Shown: positions 33,726 to 45,909, counted from the stretch's first letter. The stretch: DNA of 64,000 bases from Porpolomopsis calyptriformis (GCA_951640195.1 OX621176.1:930001-994000), one strand, 5' to 3'. Numbers and translations: made by a program. Notes: a model not told the origin generated them from the sequence alone.

Positions 33726-34328
33726 ATGGACCAACTTTACAACAATGTCCTTGGAGCCACTGTCACCACCATGGTCGGACACCTCCTGGCATCACATTTG
33801 GACATCCAGAAAAGGATCAAAGATCACACCACCAGCAAACGTATCCCCATCAACCTATCGGACAACTCAGATGACCCTGTTTCTAGCTTCTATACCACAC
33901 CAAACTCACCCGACGAAGACACTATTGTAGCCGACGATGCCTCCGCTATCCAGGTAATCAACGTCCTCCTAGATGGAAGACAGAAAGAGGAAGCACTCCT
34001 CAACACCAGAAGCACGATAACCGTCATCCGGAAAGATGTCTGGGAATGACTTGGTATCCCAATCCGATCCGATCTTATCATGCACATGGAGTCATCACAC
34101 TCCACCATCGCCCCTACCCTAGGAGTTCTTAAAAACCTCCCAGTCGTCATCGGACCCTGTACCTTCTACATGCAGGTGCAGGTAGCGGAGAAACTACCTT
34201 GTGACATGATTCTCGGACAGCCTTTCTATCTCCTCATGAACCTAGATAGCAGGATCAATCCAGATGGCTCACAACACATCAACATCACAGATCTGAACAC
34301 TGGAAAGAGGATTAAAGTGTCCACATGA
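33726..34328 (+). pseudogene. LTE-2 aspartic protease region
   Basis: MDQLYNNVLGATVTTMVG begins the frame. The catalytic triplet region reads ALLNTRSTITVIRKDVWE; D and G of D-T-G-S are both replaced (N and R), each explained by CpG to CpA. A TGA follows WE. VAEKLPCDMILGQPFYLLM near 34180 is the conserved second motif. Inactive. Confidence 0.7.
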
Positions 34329-36440
34329 CCATGAGCCCGGAAGCCCAACAAGAAACTCGTCCCCATGGGTTTTTAAATGTTGAGAGTACTGATTATACCC
34401 AAACCCCTGTTCTGGTTGCTACACCCTCACCATTTGTACTCTCAGGTTCTATCTCCCACCAAGCTTTGATCCCACCCATGCCGTCTACACCTAACAACGT
34501 ATCTGTTTCCCCACACCTAACCCCCACTTCTCTGACTCCCCTGAACAATATCATCCACTCCCACATATTGGAACGATCCCAGAACAACCTAAACAATGAT
34601 CACCCCTGCAGACAAGGAGCAACCTTCAACATCCCTCTCTCTGACATCCCAGACTCCCTTCTCACTTCCGTATCTGTACATGAATCCTCCTTAGCTGATT
34701 ATGTCGCAGATATCGATGAATATGATTACACTCATGCCACCTACGCCGGAAAGAAATATAAGAAAGTGGCGGACCATGTCCTGCCTATCAAGGGAATGCT
34801 ACCCGAAGAATTCCGCATCATCCGACATCAACACCCTGATCCATTGGCTGACCTTCCATCACTTCCCTTCCATCCACCGCCATTTACACCAGGCTCCATT
34901 TACACCCAAGAATGGAAAGACAAGCACAACGTCAATCCCAACGGATTCCTATGGCCTGAAGAAGAAACCCTTGCCCACCATGTAATCAAAACCCAGGAAC
35001 AAGCATTCGCCTGGGAGGAGACTGAGAAAGGTCATTTTCTGGAAGAATTCTTCGACCCAATCCTCCTCCCCACTATAGAACACGTCCCTTGGGTTCTTAA
35101 AAACATTCCGATCCCACCCGGAATCTTTGACACAGTCCTTAAAGTCATCCGTGAAAAGATTTCCGCTGGCATGTACGAAGAGTCTAACTCATCCTATCAC
35201 TCCCAATGGTTCTGCGTGCTCAAGAAAGACAGGAAATCTCTCTGACTTGTCCACAATCTCAAACCCCTTAACAAAGTCTCAATCTGTGACTCCGCAGTTC
35301 CTCCGCTCACAGAACAATTTGCAGAATCCTTCGCCAGAAGAGCCTGCTACAGGTCCCTCAACCTATTCATATCCTTTGACCAATGCAACCTCGATCTCCA
35401 ATCCCGAGACCTCACCACCTTTCAAACGCCACTCGGAGCTAAACGTCTAACCTCTATTCCTATGGGATATACCAACTCAACACAAATTATGCATGGAGAT
35501 GTCACCTACATCCTCCAAGCAGAAATCCCTCATGTTGCAAGCCCCTTCATAGATGACATACCCGCTAAAGGCCCGGAAACCTGTTACAAACTCCCAGGAG
35601 GACTCTTCGAGACTATTCTACAAAACCCACACATCCAAAGGTTCGTATAGGAACATCTCAACAACCTCAACCAAGTCCTTCACCAGATGAAAATCCTTGG
35701 TGGAACCTTCAACAGAAAGAAGACCACAGTATGTGCCCCCACTGTTGTAGTTGTTGGACACATATGCTGTTATGAGGGACAAATTCTGGATGAATCCTGA
35801 GTACAGAAGATCTGAGACTGGCCCATCTGCCAAGAGCTTACCCACGTCCGATCTTTCTTAGGGACCTGCGGAGTCCTCCAAATCTTCATCAAAGACTTCG
35901 CGCATCATGCCTGACCCCTCGTAAATCTCACCAAAAAGGACGTCCCCTTCCACTTCGAAGAAGAAGAAATCTGATCAATGGAAACCCTTAAGAACGCCAT
36001 CATCAACTCCCCCACTCTCAAACCTATCGATTACCACTCTGGACGACCCGTCATTCTAGCCGTCAACTCATCCATGTATGCTGCCAGATTCATATTGCAA
36101 CAACAGGGAGAAGATGGCAAGCGCTACCCATCCCAATTCAGATCAATTACCTGGAACGAATGTGAGTCCCGATACTCACAAGCCAAGCTCGAACTATACG
36201 GACTATTCCACACCCTCCAGGTGTATCGAATATGGCTCATTGGTCTTCCGAAATTCATGGTAGAAGTCAATGCCAAATACATTAAAGGCATGCTCAACAA
36301 TCTGGACATCCAGCCCAATGCAGCCGTCAACTGATAGATAGCTGGAATCCTCCTATTCGACTTTGACCTTGTCCACATTCCTGCCCATCTGCACTCTGGT
36401 CCTGACAGACTATCCTGAAGACGATCCCTCCAACGATGAT
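34325..36440 (+). pseudogene. LTE-2 reverse transcriptase and RNase H
   Basis: The open part 34325-35245 contains a variable linker and the start of the polymerase (VPWVLKNIPIPPGIFDTVL, SYHSQWFCVLKKD). A TGA then precedes LVHNLKPLN. The rest has FQTPLGAKRLTSIPMGYTNS, the catalytic FIDDIPAKGPET near 35550, and later pieces with TGA or TAG stops. RNase H is partly open at 35978-36334 (VNSSMYAARFILQQ, AKLELYGLF, MVEVNAKYIKGML). The same clade as LTE-1. Confidence 0.8.
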
Positions 36441-36499
36441 CATGAGGAATGGATCGACCGATCCTATGCCTTCACGGTAGAGCTCATCAACTGGAATTG

Positions 36500-37905
36500 A
36501 CTCGAAATCATCCCAAACCGCTCACACATTGCATCACCTTACCTATCTTCACTAAACAACCTCTCGGAACCTCCCACCTTCTCTGTCCTCACTACTACAG
36601 ACAGCCCGCTATCCATTCCTCAATCGGAAAAAGCCCTTTCATGAGATGCCTACCTTCGGACCATTCATGACTTTCTTATCACCCGAAGACGCCCACCCAA
36701 CACAATGGACGAACAATATAAACGACTCCTACACACTGCCTCCAACTTCTTTGTATTCGACAACCATCTCTGGTGCAAACGACGCAACGGAAGACACTAG
36801 CTCATCATCCTGGAACCTCACAGACTGGATATCATCCAGCAGGCTCATGACGGACTAGGCCATAAAGGCCCCTTTATAACCTGAAACTGATTGCTTGACT
36901 GTTTCTGGTGGCCCTATATTGATCACGACATCTGATGGTTCATCTGAACTTGTCATCAATGTCAGATCTGCCAAACCAAACAGATCTTCATCCCTCCAAC
37001 AGTTCCCACACCAGCTCACCTATTCTGATGCGCCCACATTGACACCATGTTCCTACCCAAGTCCAACAGCTACAAACTCCTTCTGCATGCCCGCTGTTCC
37101 CTCTCCACTTATCCAGAATGGTACCCGCTGAGAACGGAATCAGCTAGGGCTATTGGATCCTTCATTTTCGAAGAACTTCTATGTCGATAGGGTGCTCTTG
37201 AAGAGATAATCACGGAAAATGGAGCCCCATTCATCAAAGCACTTGAATACCTCGCCACCCAATATGGAATCAATCACATCCGAATCTCCCCATACAACTC
37301 CCGAGCCAATGGACTCATCGAAAGACCTCATAGATCTGTCCGGGAAGCGCTCATGAAAGCTGCCAATGGTATTGAATCCAAATGGTACAATGTACATCAC
37401 TCCATCCTATGGGCAGAACGCATATCTATTCAAAGATCCACTGGATTCTCTCCTTACTGGATAGTCCACGGAACTGATCCTCTTTTTCCCTTCGATCTCA
37501 CCCGAGCTACCTTCCTAGTCCCACTAATGGATGCTCCGATCTCCCCAGCCAACCTACTGGCTATCTGAGCCTGTCAGCTTCAAAAACGAGAGGAAGACCT
37601 AGCCCAGATCAAGCAACGATTACTGGATTCACAATTTAAATCAATTCAGGATTTCAAGAAACGCCACGGAAAGCAAATCCGAGACTACAACTTTAAACCT
37701 GGAGCTCTCATCCTCATCCACAACTCTTCAACCAAACTGGAACTCAATCGAAAATCAAAGCCGCAATATCTAGGATGAATGCTCATCATAAGATGAACCT
37801 CCTGTGGCACCTACATCATTTCAGAACTTGATGGAGCAGTTTCCAAACTCCTGATCACTGCCTTCTGCATTCTCCCGTACTTTCCCCGCTTGCATGCATC
37901 ACTCC
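36500..37905 (+). pseudogene. LTE-2 integrase
   Basis: Pieces of the zinc module (HDGLGHKGPF, CHQCQICQTK, 36840-36985) and the core (IITENGAPFIKALEYL, IRISPYNSRANGLIERPHR, 37205-37330) are readable. The second Asp of D-N-G is Glu (TEN). The C-terminal part (ILWAERISIQRSTGFSPYW, FKPGALILIHNSS) ends near 37905, where LTE-4 is inserted at ACTCC. No chromodomain recognised. Broken by several TGA codons. Confidence 0.75.
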
Positions 37906-37915
37906 TGTTACATCC

Positions 37916-38190
37916 CAGTTCCGATGAACTCCGATGAACTCTGATGAACTCCGATGAACTCCGATGAACTCCGATGAACTCCGATAACTCCAACAACTCT
38001 GAACACTCTGTACTTTTCACATGTTTCCTACTTGTGACATCCTCTGTCGTCACTACGTCTCAGATATAATTATCTAGCAGGTATATAAGTACTGCATTTT
38101 TTCCTGTATCTGTAGACAGAATATCAACTAAGTCCTGTCATTTATCCAACTCCAATCTCCGAAATCAACTCTGAAACTTCAGACCTAACA
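37916..38190 (+). repeat. LTE-4 5' LTR with GATGAACTCC repeats
   Basis: TGTTACATCCC to GACCTAACA, 275 bp. Near the start are tandem copies of a 10-bp unit, GATGAACTCC. The 3' LTR (265 bp) has one unit less. A TATATAAG box lies near 38081. Confidence 0.9.
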
Positions 38191-38429
38191 GTATATTCTG
38201 TCTACAGCTCGGGTTTTTATTCATGATGACACAACATACTCTTGAATGTTTCACGGGATTTTCAACTAGAAGTCGATTATCTCTGACCAACTCTGAAACA
38301 AGTCCTGTGTCTCCAACTACGCATATATCTGAAAGGCTTCCTACTGCTTTTCATGATTGAGAAAATCCGTTACGACCCATAACTCTGCGGACTACTCAAG
38401 GTCAAGCATCAACTTTGGTTGAAGAGACA

Positions 38430-39452
38430 CCACAAGTCCAGTCAGCTCAGGAAGCTCCAGAACAGGAGATAGCTGAAGAGAGATTGATTATGGCTTTTCA
38501 AAGTATTGCCACCATCGCTCAAGCTTCTTCTGGAGCCAAACCTGCAAAATCCAAAGTCTGAGAGCCTGATCCTTTCAATGGCTCTGATCTGATGAAACTC
38601 CGACCTTTCCTGGTTCAACTTCAATTGAATTTCAAGGATAGGCCTTCTGCATTTACTTCCAATAAAGCTAAGGTCAATTATGCTATATCGTTTCTGAAGG
38701 GAATGGCGTTATCTTTATTTGAACCTTACCTTTTAGAGACTATTCTTAATCCTCCATTGTTCCTCTCAGACTTCTCGGAGTTCTGCTCCAAGTTACAGGA
38801 CCAATTCGGACCTTTGGATCCAATAGGAACTGCCGAAGTGGAATTGGAATCTTTGAAGATGTTCGATAATCAATGGATCGCCAAATATATTGTGCACTTC
38901 AATAGGCTAGTGGTTCAAGTCCAATGGGATGTTGGAGCACTGCGGCATATTTTTTACCATGGTCTTCCAGATTGAATCAAGGATCAAATGTCTCAAGTTG
39001 GAAAACCAGCCACATTGGTAGCTATGAAGGAGTTAGCTCAAACGATTGATGCTAGGTATTGGGAACATAAAGGAGAGCTTAAGCGGGACTCCAGTTGTGC
39101 TCTGGCACCTCCGACGAATGCTCCTAAACCACCTTCAACTCCAATGACACCTTCTACTTTCAAAAAGACTCCTATGAAATCTACCCCAACTACCTCAACT
39201 CTGAAGCGTCCTGACCTTTCCAATAAGCTTGGAAAAGATGGAAAGCTTACTCCTACCGAACGAAAATGTCATTTGAATAACAACTTGTGTATGTTTTGTG
39301 GATCCCCAGGTCATATGGCAAAGGAATGTCCAAAGTCTGGTTCCTCTGCTTCAAAGAAGGCTTCTGGACATGCCACTACTGTCGCCGAACCACCCACTCA
39401 GGAATCCCCTACTCCTATTCCGAGCACCCCTCCAGCCGCTCTGGAAAAATAG
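38430..39452 (+). pseudogene. LTE-4 gag
   Basis: Readable across two TGA codons (Arg expected, before EPDPF and IKDQ). The capsid-like part runs from FNGSDLMKLRPFLVQLQLNF to FYHGLPD. A Thr/Pro-rich linker precedes the zinc knuckle CMFCGSPGHMAKECP (39290-39335). The frame ends at 39452; pol continues in the -1 frame. Confidence 0.8.
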
Positions 39453-41568
39453 GAGGTAGTCCGCATGAGACATGGAATGTGGACTGCGTTGAAACCATTC
39501 CTGCATCTTCTATTGTAAAGCTCAACACTTCCGTTCCTTGCTCTGATTCCTTTTTGATCACTTTATTTATCGATTCATTATCTATTCTGACTCTTATCGA
39601 TTCAGGATCCACACATTGTTTCTTGGACTTTGATTTTGTCCATTGAAACAAGCTCAAAACATCTCCACTTCCTCCAAAGCAACTCCGATTATTTGATGGA
39701 TCTCAAGGGAGAACCATTGATGCGGGAGTTATCCTCCCTGTCTGATTTCTGTCTGGAGAAACTCTAGATATTGAGTTTTTAGTCACTCCGTTGGATGCAT
39801 CATGTTCTGCTGTTCTTGGATTCAACTGGCTTACCTGCTACAATCCATTGATTGACTGGGTTACAAGCAGTATTTCATTTGGGACACCAAAACCGATGTA
39901 TTCATCTTCATCGTTGACACCTACAGTATGCCCTCTGAGGCAACTCCGCTTGACCCTCCAGTTCCGACTCCAACTCCGACTTCACTTCCTCCTGTGTCCA
40001 TTATTTCAGCAGCTGCATTTTTACATGCTAGCAAGCAAGAAGGATCTCAGTCATTCGTTCTTCAAGCTGCTGATATCTCAAAAGCGCGTTCTGTCGACAT
40101 CTCCGATGTTCCTCCAGACCCTGCATTTTACGCAAAAGTTCTTCCAGAGTATCATGACTATGCTGATGTTTTCAGTGAAGGAAAATCTAAACATCTTCCT
40201 CCTCATCGTTATAGTGATCATCATATTGATCTAGAGGAAGGTACGACACCTCCACTAGGATGCATCTATTCTCTTTCTGTTGCAGAACAAGAAGCCCTTT
40301 GTATATTCTTGGATGAGCACCTTAGAAAAGGTTGGATACGTTCCTCCGGATCTCCAGGCAGTGCTCTGATCATTTTCATCCACAAGAAAGATGGCTCATT
40401 ATGTTTATGCGTGGACTATTGAGGCATTAATAAAATTACCAAGAAAGATTGTTACCCACTTCCACTCATCTCCGATCTCCTGGACCGTGCCAGCAAAGGT
40501 CATATCTACACCAAAATCAATTTGCGAATTGGATACTTCAATGTACGGATTGCGGAAGGGGATGAATGGAAACCCACTTTCCATACCAGGTATGGCGCTT
40601 TCAAATTCTTGGTTATGCCCTTGGGTCTATGCAATGCCCCATCAACATTTCAACGTTTCATGAACAAGATTTTCTCTAACCTCTCCGATATCTCCATTGT
40701 AGTATATCTTGATGATATCCTTATCTACTCGGATAACATTGCGGATCACTGGAGACATGTCCGCAAGGTACTCCAAAGACTCTGACTTAACAGTCTTTTT
40801 GGAAAATTGGAGAAATGTTTCTTTCATCAAGATACGATCAAATACCTTGGATTTATCCTTTCCCCTGGTGGAATTACCATGGACCCTGCCAAAGTTCAAA
40901 TTATCCTAGATTGGCCGGAACCATGGAAAATCAAGGATGTCCAGTCATTCTTAGGTTTTGGAAATTTCTATAGGCGTTTTATCAACAACTACTCAGGATT
41001 GGTATCTCTGCTTATGCAACTGACCCAGAAAAATGTTCTGTGGAATTTTGATACTCCGTGCAAATTCGCATTTGAATCTCTGAAGCAGGCCTTCACTTCC
41101 ACTCCAGTTCTTGTCAATTTCACTCTGGGATCACGTCTGGTGGTAGAAACAGATGCCTCCGATTACACTATAGCAGGCATCTTATCAACTTACACTGAGG
41201 ATGAATCATTACATCCCATCGTGTTCTACTCTCGGACTTTAACTCCGCCGGAGTTGAATTACAATATTCACAACAAGGAGCTATTAGCCATTCACAATAG
41301 TTTTTGCAACTGGCATCATTACCTTGAAGGCTCTTCTGACCCAGTCGATGTTGTCACTGATCACAAGAATTTGGTATACTTTTCTACAACCAAACTCCTG
41401 TCACGACGTCAGGCTCATTGGTCTGAATTTTTGTCAGGCTTTAATCTCATCATTCGTTTTCACCCCAGAAAACTCAGAGCAAAACCGGACTTCTTAACGC
41501 ATCAATATGACATAAATCCTAAAGAGGGAGATAGTGACTATGCCAGTATCAATCCTCAGAACCTCTAA
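39453..41568 (+). pseudogene. LTE-4 protease, reverse transcriptase and RNase H
   Basis: The protease has an intact LTLIDSGSTHCFLD near 39588 and [17 protein letters not shown] near 39810. The frame shifts near 39920. The polymerase has FIHKKDGSLCLCVDY, a TGA, then [19 protein letters not shown] and the catalytic [13 protein letters not shown] near 40705. A TGA follows KVLQRL. RNase H is open to 41568 (VVETDASDYTIAG, HNKELLAIHN, VTDHKNLVYF). Few lesions compared with LTE-1 and LTE-2. Confidence 0.85.
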
Positions 41569-41619
41569 CTGGTTTTTACCTCGGAGTAACTGGCTTCATC
41601 CCTATGAGCTTTATCCTTA

Positions 41620-43129
41620 TTGGATCCAGTGTTAAAGGCTGCATTCATTATGGATGTAGACTCCCTCCACTCAAAAATTCGGAATTCACTTCATGATGAT
41701 CCAGTGGCTATGGAGCATTTGAAGGTTGTGGAGTCCAACTCTGATGCCAACTCCAATCTCCAATGGGCTATCAACACCTCTGGTTTCCTTTGTTACGATG
41801 GTTGTATCTATGTACCCGATGTAGATGACTTACAACTTCAAATTTTACATATGAAGCATGATCATCCAATTGCTGGTCATTTTGGTCAAAACAAAATGCT
41901 TGAATTGATCTGACGAGAATACACATGGCCAGAACTCCGGACCTTTGTAAAGGATTACTGTAACTCCTGTACTATGTGTGCTAGGTCCAAAGTCCCTCGC
42001 CATCAACCTTATAGTTTGCTCAAGCAACTCCCAATTCCGGAGAAGCCTTGGAATTCCATCTCCATGGATTTCATCAAGCAACTCCCTAACTCCGATGAAT
42101 TCTTGTCATTGTTGATTGATTCTCCAAACAAGCTATTTTCATACCAACCTTCGACACCATCACTGCTCCTCAACTCACTCAACTTTTCCTTGTCCATGTA
42201 TTCTCCAAACATGGAGTTCCCTCACATGTCACCTGTGACTGAGGTTCGGAATTCATCTCCCGCTTTTTCCAGTCATTGGGTAAAGTCCTTGACATGCATC
42301 TCCATTTTACCTCCAGGTATTATCTGGAAGGTGACGGACAAACTGAATGAGTCAATCAAACCTTGGAGCAATACCTACAGATGTATTGTAACTATCAACA
42401 GGACAACTGGTCCCATCTCCTGGCTATTGCAGAATTCGCATATAACAATGCTCCGAACGCTACTACTGGGATATCCCCTTTTTTTGCTAACAAGGGTTAT
42501 CATCCAAATATTTTAGTACACCCTGAGTGTGATCTTACTTCCATTCAAGCCAGAGAATTAGCTGTTGATTTGGACGAACTCCACTCCGAACTCCAAAATA
42601 CCATCTCTGAAGCTCAAAAGCGTTATCAGCACTACGCTGACTTAAAGCGTATTCTAGCCCCTGATTTCGAAATAGGAACTCAAGCCTTTGTAAAGGCCAA
42701 GTTTTTCCAAACTACCAGACCCTCCAAGAAACTCTTGGAGAAGAACTTAGGTCCTTTTGAGGTCATTGCCTGAGTTGGAACCCATTCCTATACTCTCTGT
42801 TTGCCTAGTTCCATGAAAGCTATCTATCCTGTCTTTCATGTATCACAGTTGGAACCAGCCTCACCGAATATGATTCCGAACTGAGTACAACCTCCGCCTC
42901 CTCCAGTAATCATAGACAGAGAACCGGAGTTTGAGATCTCCGAAATCCTAGACTCGAAAATTGATAATAGGCATTGCTTATGCAAATTATTGTATTTGGT
43001 TCATTGGGAAGGCTATGAAGGTACCGATGAAGAAACTTCATGGATCCTCGCTACTGAGCTAGGACATGCTTTGGAACTTGTCTTGGAGTTCCACTCCACT
43101 TATCCGGAGAAACCCAGACCTGACTATTG
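41620..43129 (+). pseudogene. LTE-4 integrase and chromodomain
   Basis: Zinc module HMKHDHPIAGHFG and CNSCTMCARS (41850-41985), first catalytic Asp in SMDFIKQLPNS near 42062, later core GDGQTE and LEQYLQMYCNYQQDNWSHL (42330-42415). A frameshift or small deletion lies between 42110 and 42340. The GPF/Y region (LEKNLGPFEVIA) ends in a TGA. The chromodomain (EISEILDSKI, LCKLLYLVHWEGYEG, TSWILATEL) ends at the stop at 43129. Confidence 0.82.
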
Positions 43130-43178
43130 ATTTCTTTCGCTCTTATCTATTCTTTTCTTCGATTCAAAAAATCATTAT

Positions 43179-43926
43179 CTATTCCATTGAAGGGACTATT
43201 TCTACATCCCTTATGGGCATTTCCTCCTCCGACATCTCTGACTCCTCCAACTCCTCCGAACTTTCTCCGCTTTCTCCACTGTCCTTATAATCCCCATCTA
43301 ACAACTCCTCAGTCCTTTCCATGGACTCCCTCATTCTCTTCATCTCCATTCTCATCTTCCTCATCTCCCCCCAAACTCCTTGCAACTCCTCTTTCAAATT
43401 CGCCATCTCCAACAACTCCACATTCCCTCGTCACCACTTTCCTCCATGTTCCGGTTCCTCTGTGGTACTCCAGACATGTTTCCTTTTTGCTGGTTCTTCC
43501 CCAACCCAGCATTTGGCCTTTACCTGTTGGCAGGTGGTACAACTCCGGGCCTTCCCCTGTCTGGTCAGCCACACGCATTCTTCCACGCTCCCTTTCCTAA
43601 CACAAGGCTCGCACAGAGCCCTCCTAGATGAACTCTGGTCAACTCTGGAATAAAGCGGATAAAAAAGAAATTACTTATGGCCTCCTGATCAAGGCCTCTT
43701 GCCCTGATCTTTCCTCCGCCGCCATCTCCACTTGCTCCACTGTTCGAGCTGCCTCCTTTTTTGTAGCTTTGGCTACCTTTCTGGCTGCCCGTCGCTCCTC
43801 TGCCAACCGAAGCTCTTCCTCCATCCTCCAGGCCTCCTCTGCTTCCTCACATTCTCGTTGTTCTTCATTTTTGAGCAAGACTTGCAGTTGTGCAAGTTGG
43901 GCTTGGATCTCTTCGTGAGTGGGCAT
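43179..43926 (-). pseudogene. LTE-4 antisense gene: coiled coil, Zn2Cys6-like cluster, acidic tail
   Basis: Starts MPTHEEIQAQLAQLQVLLKN at 43926; the first exon (to about 43678) is a Glu/Arg-rich coiled coil. A short intron with GTAATT...TTCCAG (about 43639-43675) leads to CX2CX8CX11CX2CX6C (CEPC...CTTCQQVKAKC, about 43510-43612), close to fungal Zn(II)2Cys6 spacing. Another coiled coil (LKEELQGVWGEMRKM) and an acidic Ser/Glu tail end at 43179. A TAA stands directly before the proposed donor, so this copy may be dead, or the splice site is mis-set. Position and strand match the antisense genes of LTE-1 and LTE-2. Function unknown. Confidence 0.6.
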
Positions 43927-44095
43927 TGTTAATGAAGAAGAGTGGTCTGCCAGACCTCATTATATATGTTCTGATTTCAAACTCCGACGATTCTCCGAAA
44001 TCTGCCACATTCCGAAATTCCGATTTCTTGGTCATTACCAAATATGGTCAAATTCAGTATGCAGTCTCAAGGGCTCGCCCTTAAGAGGGAGATAC

Positions 44096-44360
44096 TGTTA
44101 CATCCCAGTTCTGACAAACTCTAATGAACTCCGATGAACTCCGATGAACTCTGATAACTCCAACAACTCTGAACACTCCGTACTTTTCACATGTTTCCTA
44201 CTTATGACATCCTCTGTCGTCACTATGTCTCAGATATAATTATCTAGCAGGTATATAAGTACTGCATTTTTTCCTGTATCTGTAGACAGAATATCGACTA
44301 AGTCCCATTGTTTATCCAACTCCGATCTCCGAAATCAACTCCGAAACTTCAGACCTAACA
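44096..44360 (+). repeat. LTE-4 3' LTR
   Basis: Begins TGTTACATCCCAG right after the purine tract and ends GACCTAACA; 265 bp, one 10-bp unit shorter than the 5' LTR. Followed by the ACTCC duplication. Confidence 0.88.
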
Positions 44361-44551
44361 ACTCCCGATCACACAGATCATCTCACAGAATAACTCCCTG
44401 CCAGACAGACATGTCTCGGATGACTCCAATTCATCCTCAGAGACTGACTGACACATACCAGGGCTTATCCTCACTTAGTTTCACTTAGCACACACCCTCT
44501 CACTCATTTTTATCTAACTCCTTCACTATTCTTTTATTCTAAACAGGACTA

Positions 44552-45909
44552 TTACATAGCCCATTTCCTTCCCTTCCCCTTCTTCTCTGACCCCTTTTCC
44601 ATCCAAGCCATTAACCCGTCTGTCTGCTTGTCTGTCTCGGCCCATGCTCTCCTCCAACCCTCCAATGCCTCAGCTTCCCTCATAACAGCCTTTCGGACTG
44701 CGTTCCGCTTCTCCTCCAACCCCACCACCCAATCCTCTGCTGCCTTCTCCATCTTTCCTCCAATCTCCCGAAGCTCTGAGAGCCTCCGGTGCCCCTCCCG
44801 CACCATCCCGCTGTCCACACTCGCCTGCTGCGCCCTCTTCTGGACCTGGGTGTCCATCTCCTCTTCACTCTCGCCCTCGTCTCCGCTCCCGTCTTCCCCA
44901 CCCTCCGAATCCACCACCGTTACCTCCCTCACATTCCCCTTCGTCTCCCTGGACCCTCGGACTCGCCTTACCGGCCTCGGAACTAGCCTCGGAACTGCCT
45001 TTAGAGGCTGCTTGTGCCTCAGCTTCACCTCCACGCTTGCCTTCCGCTTCGACCCACTGGACTTCAAACACAATGTGTGGTCCCGCGCACATGGACCACA
45101 CACCCCACCTCCCAGATACTTAATGCACGGGACCAGCCACTTGGCACAGCAGTTGCATGCCGGCTCATGACACTAAAAAAAAAAAAAAAAAAAAAAAAAT
45201 GTATATTAGATCATACACGCTAATAAAAATAAAATGACACTTACTTGCACAATGGATTTGACCTATCCGCCCTTCTTTGATAATTCCTCCCCCGCCCTGA
45301 CCTCATCCTCACCGTTCCCGACTCACTCTGACATCTCCATCACTATTCCCCCCCTCTCTGTTGTTATGACCGAAGGCTCCTCCGATACCTTCGATCCAGC
45401 CCCCAGCATCTTCTCCCAGCGGGCCCTCGCTTGTTCAACCTGCTCCTGCTTCTCCTTCTCCTCCTCCTCGATCCTCCTCTCCTCCTCCATCTTTTCTGTT
45501 GTCCTCTCCACTGCCTCCTTGGCCTCCTGCCTCTCCTCCGCGATTGCCTTGGCCTGTGCCTCTTCCTCTATCGCCCTTTCCTTCTCCTCCATCACCTTCC
45601 TTTCCGCCTTCCACTGCTTCCCATGCTTCTCGTACGCCTTGCTTATCTCCTCTGTGAGATCTTCCACCACTCAGGGAATCTCCTCCCCACCCTCTATCAT
45701 CTCTGGGAGTCTCACTAAGAAGTTTGTCTGCACAGACTGATTAGTCCAGTGTCAAGACATATCAAATAAAGACTTACCACGCGATCCGCATTCTCCAGCA
45801 CCCAGATGTCATACCCGGAGCTCTCTGGCCCCTCAGGATGGAGAACCAACATGTCTTGAAGCTCGATAACCAGACTCTTGAAGTCTGTCAGTTCATTGTC
45901 ATTGGACAT
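44552..45909 (-). pseudogene. LTE-2 antisense gene: coiled coil plus Zn2Cys6-like cluster
   Basis: Exon 1 starts MSNDNELTDFKSLVIELQDM at 45909 and ends at a GTAAGT donor near 45778. Exon 2 (about 45738-45250) is a long Glu/Lys-rich coiled coil, with one TGA (EEIP-VVEDL, Arg expected). An intron with a 24-base T run before its acceptor leads to exon 3, which has CX2CX6CX8CX2CX6C (about 45070-45150), the same spacing as in LTE-1. A basic stretch (KRKASVEVKLRHKQP), an acidic region and a helical tail end at 44552. It lies between pol and the 3' LTR, opposite to pol. The splice phase of the last intron is uncertain. A transcription-factor-like or DNA-binding role is inference. Confidence 0.65.
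45175..45199 (+). repeat. Poly(A) run of about 24 bases in an intron
   Basis: On the minus strand it is a T run directly before the acceptor of the last intron of the LTE-2 antisense gene, so it acts as a polypyrimidine tract if the gene is expressed. Confidence 0.7.

Larger units (their letters stand above)
37916..44360 (+). mobile_element. LTE-4: chromodomain Ty3/gypsy element, 6.4 kb
   Basis: LTRs 37916-38190 and about 44096-44360, tips TGTTA...TAACA, target duplication ACTCC (37911-37915 and 44361-44365). A purine-rich tract (AAGAGGGAGATAC) abuts the 3' LTR. Contains gag, protease, reverse transcriptase, RNase H, integrase and chromodomain on the plus strand, then an antisense gene before the 3' LTR. 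It is inserted at the end of the LTE-2 integrase. Confidence 0.92.

Noticed and set aside
37920..37990. Regular short repeats that could suggest a CRISPR array
   Set aside because: The 10-bp units are directly adjacent with no spacers, and they form part of a retrotransposon LTR in a eukaryote.
43127..43653. Ser/Pro-rich plus-strand frames after the LTE-4 chromodomain
   Set aside because: Mirror images of the antisense coiled-coil gene; no conserved motif of their own.
44628..45170. Ser/Thr-rich plus-strand frame
   Set aside because: It overlaps the antisense LTE-2 gene, whose Cys cluster and introns are the better explanation.
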